In this document: piece after piece, positions 13,400 through 25,649 of the stretch | Layout: every line of letters starts with the position of its first letter | How positions within the stretch are numbered: position 1 is the first letter of the stretch | Source: Epiperipatus broadwayi | Taxonomy: Eukaryota > Onychophora > Udeonychophora > Euonychophora > Peripatidae | Assembly: GCA_028023455.1 (NCBI GenBank) | Contig: JAQFVV010000184.1 | Coordinates: 934,001 to 998,000, forward strand | Length of the DNA stretch: 64,000 bases | Direction of reading: 5' to 3' | The notes under the pieces: generated by a model | Databases searched by the model: none | The model's input: the letters and a program-made list of their open reading frames with translations, nothing else | What the model was told of the DNA's origin: nothing | Translations under genes and position numbers: made by a program

Positions 13400-15290
13400 A
13401 CATGACAGAAATAATAATCTAATGTCAAATTATTATTAACCAAGTTTCTTTTGTTTAAAAAAGTAAAAAGAGTAAAATTTGTTGATTTTGAATGTGAAAA
13501 AGCTAAGCAACAGTTTTTTTATTGGTAGATGTTAAAAATGGAATACAGTTAAAAGTAAAGCCTTAGAAATAAGAATATTATTTTTATTATATTATACTAA
13601 TTATCATGTTTTTATTTTATTTAAAAAAAACTGTTTAATATCTTGAATTACATTTATCTATTATTGATTTGGTAAAGTGCAACAGATTTTAAAAGAGACA
13701 TTCTTTATTTAAGTTATGAGCTTTCATTTGAATAAATTCTGAGAGATTTATATTTGCTTATCAACTGCAAACGTCATATAATTATTATGAAATGCTTTTT
13801 TAAAAAAAGGCAAACTAATAATAATGAAATAAAATTTTAAAATACTAATTTGTATTTCTTTTGAAGTAAAATATATTATCATGCATCTTATATATATATA
13901 CTGCATAATTTATATATATAATATAATGATGCACTTTTGTTAATTTAATTGTTGCAGGATCTTTTTGCCTTCTTTGTGTCATCAGATGGTGATAAAGTCT
14001 AACCATTGGTGTGGCTAATGTCTAAATAAGTGTGGAATGATTTAGAGAAAGTTCTTATGGAATTGGAAAGGAAATTGCTACAAAATCAGGCATTTTATGA
14101 GTTCATTTTCATCATGGGAATTGTTTTAAGTGGTTGGAGTTTGAAATCATTCAACATGCATGAACAAAAAAAAAGACACCATTTTCTAAAAAAACACTGA
14201 AGCCACTCTTACAAATTTTAACCTTTTTATTTTTAAAGAAGTCCAAGATTGCGTTTAATTTTGGTGCTCTTAAATATTTTATATTTGTATTTTTTGGTGT
14301 ATGTTGAGAGTTGAGTTATGATTTTTCTCACCCTTTTACTCATTTGTAGAAAACTTTTTTTTCTCTAAATCTTAAAATGTAAAGAACCAATTTTGTTTAA
14401 ATTTTGATAGGAGGAGAAAAATATAAACAACCAACTCAAGGTATACATATATCACTTTTATAAGTTTGTAAATAAAATCTTAGTATAATTGGGTGCATTA
14501 GATTTAACATCTGGACATTAACTTTAAAGATAAATGTAAGATTTTTAAATATCTACATTTAATTAGTCATTTAATATATAAAATAAAATATTTATTTTAC
14601 TTACTAACAAGTAATTGTGTATGAGTAAACTTTCCTGTTTGTATGATTACCAATCTTATGAATGAACTCTATAAAACATAAATTAACAATCCGTAGACAT
14701 AAGCGTAATATACATTCAGATGACACCATCAAATTAAACATTAAACATCTAATAATATAGTTTGATGCTCAAGATAATAGTTATTTTATTCTACATTGCG
14801 CACTGTAATTTATAATTTTTATTTGATTGATATGCTTAGGATTTACAACTAGTCATATTATAGTAAAGATACATATCCATACTTTATTATATTCATGTAT
14901 ATATTTTTATTAAGTTATAAATGTTAATATATTTTTATTAAGTTATAAATGTTATAAATTTAATGCAGATTTTATTAATAAATATTTGTTGTTTGAAGTT
15001 AAAATCTTTGCTTCTCTGGTCTCTAGGTTATCAAGCATCATTCATACTTCACTCACCAAAATATCTATCATACATGAGTACACATTTTTTAATATATTCA
15101 TTAGTAAGAAGCCATTAGGGACCTATGTAGAGGTCACACTATTGCCATCCTATTTAAATCCATCTTTGAGTAGAGTTAAAGGCAAATTTTTTCACTGAGT
15201 TTGAACTTCAAGATGTAATAGGACCTGTAAGTTGAAAGGGCTCTGGATATACCATTTTAAATTGTATTTTGACCCAGTTTTAAAATTTAG
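13400..15290. other. AT-rich DNA without recognised genes
   Basis: Contains short TA-rich runs near 13890-13925 and a 20-base imperfect direct duplication (AAGTTATAAATGTTA type) near 14912-14955. No coding similarity was recognised, including in the open frame at 14986-15198. Confidence 0.5.
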
Positions 15291-16108
15291 CTCAACTGTT
15301 ATAGACAAACTTAAATATTGGTCAAGTATAATGTAGATTCTCCATCAACAATATTCTATTGCTTACTGTTTCATTTTGATACATTGAATATCCATCTGGA
15401 AATTGTGCCAGACCTCAGTCCATTACATTTTTGGGCATGAACAGTTAGAGTAATTACATTATGTTTGAAGGTCTGTTACACCAACTACTATATCTACTAT
15501 ACACTGCACTGAGTCAGCCCTACTTATCATCTCATTTTGAGGCATTCTGCCACAGTGTTTTTTCTGTAAATTCCAGATGCACCTGACCAGAGACTGACTC
15601 TTGAGGATATATTCTCATTGTAAGAAGAAGAAAACAAGAAAAGCAGCCAATGATTACCAATCTGAATAAAATGACACAACCACCATCCATCAATCCCTTT
15701 ATACCTCAACTTGCAGAACAAGTTAACAAACCTTTAAACCAGTCTTTGGAGTATTTCATACTTCCAGAAAGTCTAGTCCAGACGCTGAATCAGACTCAAC
15801 TTTAACTGAAACCTCTGCTGCACCATGTACCAAGAGTAAAAGGAAGGTGAAGAATGTGGAATGAAACACTACAGTCTCCCTATAAAATCTTGGGATTCAG
15901 AAACACAATCGAATCAAAGAAAAGTTCATCAGACAATGATTCGCCCAGGAGCAATGGAAAGGAAAAGAAACTCAAGGCTGAGGTTCAAGGCAATGCATTA
16001 AGGATGTCTAAATCATTGCAAGTCAGAGAGGGTGTTAAAAAAAGCTCAGACCACATGCCTATGTGAATGGACATGGCAGATCATGACCAATCAAGGATAC
16101 TGAAAATA

Positions 16109-16398
16109 TTAAATTTCATTCAACTTCTTATTTGCATTGCTTAATTATATATACTACAATGCACCATATACTCCTTAAATTACACTCTACAATGCAGTTT
16201 AACATATGATTTATTTTATTTCCTTCCTTACAGTTTCAACTGTCCAGCAGTCATCATCAGAGCTTTTATCTCAGTGCCCTTTCTCCTATAGCTCTGATGA
16301 TGACTGCTGAACAGTTGAAACTGTAAGGAAGAAAATAAAATAAATCATGTTCAAACTGCATTGTAGAGTGTAATTTAAGGAGTATATGGTGTATTATA
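16109..16398. mobile_element. Foldback element splitting the decayed ORF
   Basis: Inverted arms of about 115 bases (about 16155-16272 and 16284-16398) are flanked by the 13-bp direct repeat GATACTGAAAATA at 16096-16108 and 16399-16411. A one-sided tail of about 46 bases lies at 16109-16154. Each arm holds a CTGATGA, stem-loop, GAAAC motif at its inner end, pointing outward: minus strand 16233-16260 and plus strand 16294-16321. Excising the insert restores the reading frame of the surrounding tract. Confidence 0.85.
16294..16321 (+). ncRNA. Hammerhead-like half motif
   Basis: CTGATGA, one unpaired T, stem GACTG / CAGTT around loop CTGAA, then GAAAC. A minimal hammerhead ribozyme has CUGANGA, stem II and GAAA in this order. 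Here one extra base precedes stem II, and stems I and III with a cleavage site were not identified. The mirror copy is at 16233-16260 on the minus strand. Confidence 0.35.
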
Positions 16399-16699
16399 GA
16401 TACTGAAAATAATTGATAAATCTGATACTAGAATATTCCTGGACAAATCTATAGAGATAGACCAGAGTGGGACAGAGATGAATGAATAGTGCCCTAACTC
16501 ACAATCAGAACCACATGGGAACTGATTAGCTTGGGTTCAAGAGCTAAGGAAGGCACAAGCAATCCCAAACCTGATAATACATGTTCTTTTAATTTGTAAT
16601 TAAGATTTTTATATTTTCCAAGTATTATTGTATTTGTCCATAATTTTGTGAAACTATGTATTCAACATATGTATTAAAGTTCTTGATAAAAAAAAAGAA

Positions 16700-17390
16700 T
16701 TATTATTTTCTGATTATTATTTTAGAATAATCAAAAAATAAGAAAAAAAAAACAAAGCTAAATCTAAATCCGTGATAATTACATAAACTAATCTAACTAT
16801 ATAATATTTTGTGATGCTATTTTTTAATTTGTTCTGTAACAAACTTTTCTTTCTAAAAGACTTCAATACTTGGCCAAATTGTAGCATTATATTCTATTCT
16901 TATATAAATCTATTTAATGAAATCAATAATACATCTTTTTAAAGTGTCTTTCAGATAATTGTGTAATGCAAGTGTGGTATGCTTCTTCCATAAAACATTC
17001 TCAAGTTTATCATAAAACTTTTTCTAGAAAATATATATTAAATTTCATATGACCAATCCTATGAAAATGTGTTTGCAAATCTTGTAACATAGCATTGTTC
17101 TTTAATAATACATACAAAATAGGAACACTTTCATTAAAATTTAGAAAGAAATATTTTTGAGAGAATTCTTGATTTATTTTTATATGTATATTTAACTTAT
17201 TATCACCACTGTTAAACAAACTTTTTTTTAACAATCACAATAAATATTTCTTTTTTTTAAATATATATGTTTTATAAAATATAATGTTCTTTTCATTCAA
17301 TCCAATTAAATTAGGTCCTCTTCTTTTTTCTTTTTAAAAACTTTATTTCTTCATCTAACATATATACATATTCACATCTTTAATATCCGA
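16700..17390. other. AT-rich DNA without recognised genes
   Basis: Nothing recognised. The 74-codon minus-strand frame at 17010-17234 has no identifiable domain. Confidence 0.5.
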
Positions 17391-17391
17391 G

Positions 17392-17426
17392 GTTTTGACC
17401 ACTTTTTTCTTGTAGTCATTTTCAAG
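17392..17426 (-). ncRNA. Hammerhead-like half motif, eroded
   Basis: On the minus strand: CTTGAAA, then a 6-bp stem GACTAC / GTGGTC around an A-rich loop, then AAAAC. The order matches the motif in the foldback arms (core, stem II, GAAAC), but both core halves are mutated. A related stem (GAGG / CCTC, then GAAAGC) is at about 17721-17748 on the plus strand. Confidence 0.25.
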
Positions 17427-18621
17427 GATCTCTGAAAATATATATTTACATCATCATTACTACAACCTAATATATAAAATTGTATATATCCTTATCATAA
17501 AAAACAATAACATTTCTCTTTCACCTATCAATTCATCTTTTTACATACATATTACACTATATAATCTACACTTACTTATTTCTTTAGCTAACAACTCTAA
17601 AGCTATAAATAAAAACGAATCATGCTTCCCCTCTCTAAAAAATGGATAATATAAATTTAAATAAACTTACAGTGTCGCATATAGATATAAACCTTATTAT
17701 ACATATATTAATGCTATAAATATGAGGTCATACTTTGCCCTCGAAAGCGCTAAGCCTCATTAAATGAGAATTTAGCATAGTATTAAGTTTTCTGGGTATA
17801 ATGTTTCAGTGCAAATATTGATAAATTACAGTCATAAAAGAAAAGTGTGTTATATATTTTAAATTATAAGATACGTGTTAATGCAAAACTAGAAAGATAA
17901 AAATTATTAAAAAAAACAATATTCACAATTGATATTAATAATCTTCAGAAACATTCCAATGAATTTAAATTAGAACTTGCAAATCGTTTTTAAATATTAA
18001 CAGGTTGTGAACATGATTCAGATATGAACAAAATAAATAGAAATATAACCAATAAAGCTTAAAAAACTGGAACATAAATAGCTAGTGCAAAAAGCAACAA
18101 TTGACCAGTAAAAAAAAAGAATATATAAAAATGATACATTAAGAAAAATTAAATATCTAGAAATTTTGTAAAATGGTGTGAAAAGGAAATTATATATGAA
18201 AATTGTGAGTTATCAAAGAAATCTGTAGAAGAGAATAAACATGTCAAAGTGTGAAGCATCTTGGTATTAGTAAAAAAAACCTTATTTCTGTATTAATATA
18301 AAAAGATGAAAAACTCTTATTAAAAAGAGAGATGACATTATGAAATGTGTAGAAGAGATTTATCAAAAATTATATAGTAATAAAGAACAAAAAAAAAGTA
18401 TTTTCTGCAAGTACTACATCTTCTAAATTGCCCAGGATCTTAAACGAAGAGTTATGCAATTAAATCTATGAAAAAAGGAAAAACTTCAAATAATTATGGA
18501 ATGATAATCCCTACCTTAAAAGAAAGAAGTGAAGAAATATTTTTTTTTTTGGCAAAGTTATATACTAGAAGTCTAAATAATAAAATTATCTCAGATGATT
18601 GGAAAATGAAATACTAATATT

Positions 18622-19027
18622 AAACCACTAAACATCACATGATCACCATTATGCTTATACAAGCTGTTATAACAGGCAATACTCTTCATACATTAGTGCC
18701 ACCCAGTGCAAGCCAGAGTAATCAATGAAAATGCAAGAAGGTTTGTGCATAAAATATCTATTGAGTTACTACTCATCCAATATCCCCAAACTAGTTTCTA
18801 GTTTGTGGCCATCATCAGTGAAGAGCCCTTGAATCTGAGAGCACTACTAAGATCTAGATGCAGTGCTCTCAGATCCAAGGCTCATCATTGATGATTGCTA
18901 GAAACTAGTCTGGGGTGTTGGATGAGTAGGCACTAGATAGGGATTTTAAGCACAAATCTTCTTGCATCCATTGATTACTCTCGCTTGCACTTGATAGCAC
19001 TATCGTATGTAGAGTTTTGTCTCTGTT
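18622..19027. mobile_element. Foldback element nested in the LINE (copy 1)
   Basis: Long inverted arms (about 18671-18846 and 18860-19027) are flanked by the 13-bp direct repeat AAATACTAATATT (18609-18621 and 19028-19040). The LINE coding sequence continues on both sides. A one-sided tail of about 49 bases (18622-18670) has no partner in the right arm, but it is homologous to the tail of the copy at 61756-62033, so it belongs to the element. The left arm has CTGATGA...GAAAC on the minus strand (18794-18818). Confidence 0.85.
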
Positions 19028-19722
19028 AAATACTAATATTTATATATAAAAAAGGGTGATAAAAAATAGAAATTACAGATCTATCGGTCTTTTATCAGTA
19101 TTATACAAAATTTATACTAAAATAATTACAATCTTTCTACAACAAATTTTGAATTTTAACCAACCAAAAGAACAAACTAGATTTAAAAGTAATTTTAGTG
19201 CAGTGAATTATAACTAAATATGCTTTGCATTTATAGATTGTAAAACTGTATTTGATTCTATAAACATTTCTTCAGGGATTAAATCATTGGATCATCAAGG
19301 TATACAACCAAGACAATATCATACTCTAAGAATATTTATAAAACTTCAACAGCAATGGTTAGATTATATGATGACTAGGAAGATTAACAGTGACAAGGAT
19401 GTATGACAGTGTGAATCTATATCTCTAAAAAAAATTACTGGAGTTGTGCAACAATTATTTTGTCAGTTAAAATGAAAAGCTAAGGGAGTTAAAGTAAATG
19501 AAGATTATTTAAGTCATCTAAATTTTGTAGATGATGTAACTGTTTTTTGTTTTTTTTTTGCAAATAATGTTCCAGAGCTTCAGGAAATGTTGCAATAGTT
19601 ATTGGATGAAAGTAATTGGATTAAGGAAGAAAATAAAGATTGATAATGATCATTTAAAACAAATTAACAACTAAAATAACTTGGTCTAATTATTATAACA
19701 GATGAAAACATAATGAATGAAA

Positions 19723-20084
19723 AAACAAAAAATACTTAATTGTAATTATTAATTAGAGAAAATATAACTTACTATTAAAAATTTATCGGCTGAACGTTTT
19801 CGAGGAACCATGCCTCATACTCATAGCCTTCATGAAAAGTGTAATAAATATATGCAAATGTAAATATTCAAATAAGCTACTGTTACGTAGCCCATTTTTT
19901 CGAGATCTCGAAGCATGTGTCCTTTCTGTTAATGGCATGGATGTCTCTATGAGTATGAGGCATGGTTCCTCGAAAACGTTCAGCCGATAAATTTTTAATA
20001 GTAAGTTATATTTTCTCTAATTAATAATTACAATTAAGTATTTTTTGTTTTTACATATAAGAAGAAATTAAAACCATATTTATT
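19723..20084. mobile_element. Foldback element nested in the LINE (second family)
   Basis: Inverted arms of about 105 bases (19723-19826 and 19947-20052) are almost identical and enclose a spacer of about 120 bases. The 15-bp direct repeat ACATAATGAATGAAA at 19708-19722 and 20085-20099 is a target-site duplication of LINE sequence. A 32-base tail (20053-20084) follows the right arm. At the inner ends of both arms is CTATGAG, stem GAGG / CCTC, then GAAAAC, pointing outward (plus 19947-19977; minus 19796-19826). Confidence 0.9.
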
Positions 20085-20699
20085 ACATAATGAATGAAAT
20101 TAATTATAGAATTAAACTTGGTTGGAATGCTTTTGATAGAAATAACTTAATATTAAAAGGAAATATGCCTATATGTTAGAAAAGGAAGATTTTAAATAAA
20201 TATGTTTTACCAGTTCTTACTTATGAAACTGAGACTTGAACACTTAACAAAAGAGCAATGTGGAGATTTTAGACCACTCAATGAAGTAAGTAGAGATGTA
20301 TGTTAGAGTAACAAGAAGAGGTCGAAAACAAAATGCAGTGGGTGAAAGAATAACAAGTGTTACTGACAACTTTGAAAGAAATGAGATTGAAATGATCTGG
20401 ACATATTTCTAGAAGAAATAATAACAGTTGGACAGTTGAAATATTAAATTGGATATCCAATAATAGTAAATATATGGCAACTAATTATTTTTAACTAGAA
20501 GATAAAGATCCCAAGTGAGTTTCAATATATTGACTGAACTGGTGGGAAAGTGTTATATATGATTTTCACCATTAGTGAAGTGGATGTCATATTTATATGG
20601 ATGCTGAGCAACTCACAATTATCTTTTTTATATGTACATAAAATTATAGATGTAAATAAATATACTCAACAAATTTGACTGCATAATATAGAATCATGA

Positions 20700-23210
20700 A
20701 TAACAAGGAGGAAAACCTCTAAAGCAGGGGAAGGGGATATTTTTAAAAAATTGTATAGGCGAATGGATATCGAATTAGATAATTAAAAGAAGGAGGGAAG
20801 GGTGATAATAAATGAGAAAAACAAAATAAATAACGTAATAACGGGGGATGGGGTGCAAATATAATGACAAAAATGTTTGCATTTTCATAGCTAAAAATAA
20901 AAAAAAATGTAAATAACATACTTCAACGCAAACAAATTAATAATTTTTATTTTTCTTCTTCTATTGATTAATCAATTATTTTAACAGTCATTTGTCTTCT
21001 GAGGGCAACTCTATATTCAAGATAATAAATCAATTTGTTTATTTATTTGATAAGAATTTAAAGGCATTTATGTAATGTAAATAATAAAATATGCAAACCA
21101 AGTAAAACATGTAAACAATAATAAATAATATCTGTTTCAAATAAAAGTAATAAAATATATTTGAATATAATTAATGATTAATAAAAGCAAAAAAATAAAA
21201 ATTAAATAATTTTTATTATATGTAAATCAATCACAAATTTCACACAAAATATATAAATAATATCATGTAAAAATAACTTTAAATAAGCTAAGGCAGAAAA
21301 AAGGCTTCTTCTTGGATTGCCCACAATGTATGTAGATTATACATAGCTCACAAAACTATCTAACTATAGTTAATAAGAATTGTTGCACTTTTTCTTTTTG
21401 ACTTTATCATTCAGTAAGAATAGCTAGATTACCAATTAATTGGCAAACTTAGATAACTAGATTAACTATAAACTAGATGACTGAAAAATAAAAGTTTATT
21501 TAAGATGTTTTCAGCTACTTTTAAACATCTCTAACTCTGTTATAAACTTAAAACTCCGAGTTAGGAGTTTATAAGGTCATATTTCTGTGTAGTATTGAAA
21601 TAATAAAGATTATTATAGATTGAAATATTTATTTAAAATTCCAATATTAATTTATCTGGGTGATATTTGAGCATTAGTTAAGAATAAATCTTGAATCATT
21701 TATGACCCATGTCTTTTTTATTTTCTGTTTATGTTGGCTCTTTTTCTTTACACACATTGTTCATATTATCAAAATCAAATACACAACTTGTCATTCTCTC
21801 ACAATTTCAAACACAAAGTTACAAAATTGTACTGAGAACAGCAACATGAATAATATTCCATTCAATTTCTCTCAAATCCAAAGCAGTTCCAGTTTCTTTA
21901 CAATACCTGGTACTGGATTGAGATTAGAAATGAGTGGTCTGTTTACTGGTACAATTGTTCAAAACCTGACTAATTGATAATTGCTTTTTGAAAAATCATT
22001 GATGGGTATAGTTTGTGTGCTTGACTTTGATGGAAGTCTGATTCAATACTCACCCTTAACTAACACTTCAACAGCATCCAATTAAGACAGTCTCAGAGTT
22101 TTAATAAATATTTTGATCTATAATAATTAGTAATCATGAGTATTGGGCAAAAATATTAAAATTGCTTGTGATTTTGAATTAGCATTAACTTTTGTTCTAT
22201 ATCAAAGCTGGATTTTCTAATTTACATATTTAATAGATGAAGTTAGTTTGTATTTATATAGATACATGAGATATATAATCATGTGGTAATATATTCACAC
22301 TTTAAAAAATAACATATATCATATGAATCTATTTATATAAGAAGCATTGCCTACTACTTAAACTTCTAGCATATTTAATAAGACTAGATTGTCATTAAAA
22401 CATATATAGTATGAAATCTATCTGTTGTTTTATATTAGATAATGATTAAAATGTGAATCTTTATTATTGAGTTCTCAAATTCAGTATGCATTTATAACAC
22501 ACATACACACCCATGTATATAAAAATGAAACATTTTTGTACTGATCTTTGTAATGTTAAAAAAATTCAAAATAGCTTTATATCAAACACTGCAACTAAGA
22601 GCACTACTATCTTAAAACAAACAAAATCTCCACAATGCATTTCATGAGATCAAACCACTTGTTAAAATAATGAACACTTGTCTCATAAAGAAAGTACTAG
22701 TAACTATGTCATATAGATATATAAAACAATCTACTTTGTGAAAAATGCCAATTTACACATTTTTATACAGCATATTTCAATTACTATTCCAAATAAATAA
22801 TCAGCTTAAATATTTTAATGTAAGATGAATAAAAATGAGCCACATGATTACCTTTATCCTTCAATCCATTATTTGTTTGAAATAGAAATTTATTATTTAA
22901 GAATACCTTTATTGATATTCTTCAAATTCTCAAACTAGATTAAATATACATTATTTAGTGTGCTTTCTGTAATAGAAATGATGTTCAACATTTTAGCAGA
23001 TTTAATGACCTAATGATTTAACCTGATAGAATAAATTTATATATATTTAGTTTCTTTTTATACAATTTTGTTTTAGATATTAGATTTAATATAAATCTCA
23101 TTTTTTCTTACAGTTCTCAAGACAAAAAATGTTATTTATATATTGCAAAACATATACAACTCTGAAGACATAATAAAAACATACCAAAACTAATTTAAAA
23201 AAGTGAACAA
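20700..23210. other. AT-rich DNA without recognised genes
   Basis: No domain was recognised. The 91-codon plus-strand frame at 21702-21977 starts with a hydrophobic, signal-like stretch but has no recognisable family, and no splice context could be argued. Confidence 0.5.
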
Positions 23211-23220
23211 TTTAAAATAT

Positions 23221-23896
23221 TGCCAAAATCACCTTTTCATTTATTTTTGCTATAATATCTTATATAAATCCAATTTACCCAAATCACTCTGAACACTTTT
23301 TAGCAAAAACCTTTTATTATACATATATACCCATATACTTATGTTTTGACTGGCCTGCAGTCTTCTTCAGAACTATGATATAATGAATAAAATAAAATAA
23401 AATTCATAACTATATAAAAAATACCATAAAAAATATAAACAATAAAAAACTAAAAACAACATAAAATATATAACAAAACCTAATAAAACTGAAATAAATA
23501 TAATTAAACCCAAATAAAATACTCCAGTTAGTATAAAATAAAATATACAATATAAACAAAATATATTTGGATTAATATTCTTGAATATATATGTATATAG
23601 TTATGAATACACATGTATAATTTATATTTATATTGTATATTTTATTTTATATTAACTGGAGTATTTTATTTGGGTTTCATTTTATTTATTTCACTTTTAT
23701 TGATTTGGTTATATATTTTATATTGTTTTTAGTTTTTTATTGTTTACATTTTTATGGTATTATTTATATAGTTATGAATTTTATTTTATTTTATTCATTA
23801 TATCATAGCTCTAAAAAAGACTGCAAGCCAGATATGTGTATATATGTACAATAAAACATTTTTGCTAAAAAGTCTTTGAAGTGTTTGAATAAATTG
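23221..23896. mobile_element. Large foldback element
   Basis: Inverted arms of roughly 270 bases (about 23271-23545 and 23622-23896) are made of AT-rich repeats such as AAAATAAAATAAAATTCATA. They are flanked by the 12-bp direct repeat AATTTAAAATAT (23209-23220 and 23897-23908). A tail of about 50 bases (23221-23270) lies on the left only. In the left arm, on the minus strand (23343-23370), CTGAAGA, stem GACTG / CAGTC and AAAAC form a hammerhead-like half motif. The matching site in the right arm (about 23806-23838) is damaged. Open frames across it are chance products. Confidence 0.8.
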
Positions 23897-24850
23897 AATT
23901 TAAAATATATTTCAACCAATGGCTAAAGTTTTTATAAATCTATATACTACTACACTTTTGATTTTTTTTTCATTAATCATGATATAGAGTTGCCTTTGTC
24001 AATTTTTAACAAATTAGATATTTTAAAACTTTTATTTATCTTTAGTTTATCAACAATTCTTTTTTGGAAAATATATTATCTTTCAATTAGAATCATTTTT
24101 ATACCAGAATCAAAAGTATTAATTTGAACTTATAGAATTTGTCAATCTATTATTTTTCATTGTTTTCAGCATAATTTTTTTTCATAGTTATTCACTTTGA
24201 ACTTAATTTATGTGTCACTGTTTCTCAATTATATACTGAAACAAATAAAACACATATTGATAAAAAAAATTATTAAACAATAAAAATATTTCCTTTAAAT
24301 ACATTATTATGTCTATTAAATCCACTCCAAACCAACTGCTATAATTGATACTATCTAATTCAAATGATATAAAATGTATATTTATAAATTCTGAAGGTAT
24401 TGTAAACAAATATATTATTGATTACTATAATTAAACTCTGTTTTGTCTTACCATTAACTTTATTTAATTTGTGCACATCTGTCTGCTATTTGTCAGGTTG
24501 TATTGTAAAAATGACTATATTCAAATTGCATATTGTAACAATCTGTATAATATTTTTGTCTAGTAGATATTTGATCTCTAAATGAAATATGATGAAAAGA
24601 ATATGTATGACTTGGATATTGGAAAAGAAGCTTTGGTTTCATTGATTATTGACCAGAAGGGATCATATTTTGTAAGATTAATATTTATTCTTTATACATA
24701 TGTAAGATTAGAAGTATGTACGCTTATTCTTCTCTTTTACTTTCTTAGCATATCTTCATATATTCATATGTATATTGTTTATAATAACTTCTTTCATATA
24801 CACTTCAATGCAAACAAATTTTCTTAAAAAACTTATTTATTTTCCTTACA

Positions 24851-24878
24851 GTTTCAACTGTCCTTCAGTCTTTATCAG
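24851..24878 (-). ncRNA. Solo hammerhead-like half motif
   Basis: On the minus strand: CTGATAA, stem GACTG / CAGTT, GAAAC. It is closely related to the arm of the element at 16109-16398, including the flanking CTTACAGTTTC. Only a single arm is present, truncated at a microsatellite. Confidence 0.3.
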
Positions 24879-24905
24879 AGCTTTTCAAACCTCCGCTGCT
24901 TTAAA

Positions 24906-24946
24906 TTATTATTATTATCATTATCATTATCATCATCATCATCATC

Positions 24947-24991
<45 letters not shown>
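24906..24991. repeat. (ATT/ATC)n trinucleotide microsatellite
   Basis: Mixed ATT and ATC/CATT units for about 85 bases immediately follow the solo foldback arm. Confidence 0.95.
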
Positions 24992-25153
24992 GATTTTTAA
25001 TTTATATTTCATTAAATTATATTTTTGTTTCTTACTATTTCATTTAAATTTAAATTAATATTTAATGTATAAAGTACAACATACATTATTAACCTCATGT
25101 TGAAAATATATTAGTAGTATACTAATAGTGATGTGGACATATATGTTATATAG

Positions 25154-25640
25154 CAAGGGTGTCTAAGAAGTTGATCATAATCCACCGGTCAATCGCAAAG
25201 CCATTTTTGGTTGATCGCGAATCCAATCTGGCAAGAGCTGTCAGGTAACGAATGAAACAAATTAAGTCAAGATATTTGAGTTTTTTGAGGTTTTTGTTCT
25301 ATTTTTTTTTCAATTTTAGATAGGTGAACTCCACTAAGCCATATCATTATTGCAAAGTAATAATTTTTAATCTTAATTTAATGTAGCTAATTTGAATTAA
25401 TAAATATTATTAATAATTACTCATGTTGCTTTAATTCCCCTGGACATGAGTTTTTTTGGCCTGTTAAATAATTGTTATTTTTTTACTAGATAGAAATATA
25501 AAAATAGTATGTATTTCACATCTCACTCCACTTAGACTATGCCTATGACATTAAGTCGATTGCCTATGACAACAAGTCGATTGCAACACATTTTTAAAAT
25601 AAAAAGTAGATCTTATGAACACAAAAGTTGGCCATCCCTG
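25154..25640. mobile_element. hAT-like MITE with 8-bp target duplication
   Basis: The left end CAAGGGTGTCTAAGAAGTTG and right end (reverse complement) CAGGGATGGCCAACTTTTGT form imperfect terminal inverted repeats of the CAGGG-TG-CCAA type seen in hAT elements. The 8-bp sequence TTATATAG flanks both ends (25146-25153 and 25641-25648), the hAT duplication length. The 487-bp element has no transposase ORF, so it is non-autonomous. Its interior has TCGATTG/GATCGC-type subterminal repeats and is more CpG-containing than its surroundings. Confidence 0.85.
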
Positions 25641-25649
25641 TTATATAGC

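Larger units (their letters stand above)
10190..13400 (+). mobile_element. Internally deleted LTR retrotransposon
   Basis: A gag-like coiled-coil region (10231 to about 11890) is followed, without any RT, by the C-terminal part of a Gypsy-type integrase (12180-12490). A purine-rich tract (GGTAGGGAGAAA, 13135-13145) then abuts TGTAAGGTGAAGC, which looks like the start of a 3' LTR at 13146. A TATATAAATAAA stretch near 13288 could be the LTR promoter. This is the order gag, (pol deleted), integrase tail, PPT, LTR. The 5' LTR was not identified, so the two coding pieces could instead come from two different elements. Confidence 0.6.
15300..16695 (+). pseudogene. Decayed coding-like tract with poly(A) end
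   Basis: The protein is not recognised. The tract is less AT-rich than its surroundings. A frame at 15663-16069 stays mostly open (four stops) and contains a polar, lysine- and serine-rich stretch (SKKSSSDNDSPRSNGKEKK). Past a TGA at 16064 the same frame runs to 16095 and is cut by a foldback insertion. With the insert and one duplication copy removed, it continues in phase through about 30 more codons (KSDTRIFLDKSIEIDQS) to a stop near 16489. A poly(A)-like run ends the tract near 16690. It looks like a retrocopy or the 3' part of a retroelement. An upstream PDLSPLHFWA stretch weakly recalls a mariner-type transposase, and a later DQRLTLEDIFS weakly recalls a kinase; neither is secure. Confidence 0.4.
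17880..20690 (+). mobile_element. RTE-like LINE, heavily decayed
   Basis: The plus strand carries broken pieces of an endonuclease/reverse-transcriptase LINE. A linker NNLQKHSNEFKLELANRF lies near 17940-17990. RT pieces follow the first insertion: RNYRSI-like near 19070, LYKIYTKIITIFLQQ at 19100, FVDDVTVF near 19530 (the YxDD-type box), and WIKEENK at 19615. The C-terminal part runs 20100-20460 with RIKLGWNAFDRNNLIL and LKWSGHISRRNNNSW. The same protein type occurs at 42540-44040 on the minus strand, which helped identify the order. Two foldback elements (18622-19027 and 19723-20084) are nested in it. Confidence 0.8.

Noticed and set aside
15440-15620. Kinase-like or mariner-like similarity in the decayed tract
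   Set aside because: The two resemblances exclude each other, need several frameshifts and rest on about ten residues each.
24582-24993. Plus-strand frames of 81 and 72 codons
   Set aside because: The second ends in Tyr/His repeats encoded by the ATT/ATC microsatellite. The first has no domain or splice context.
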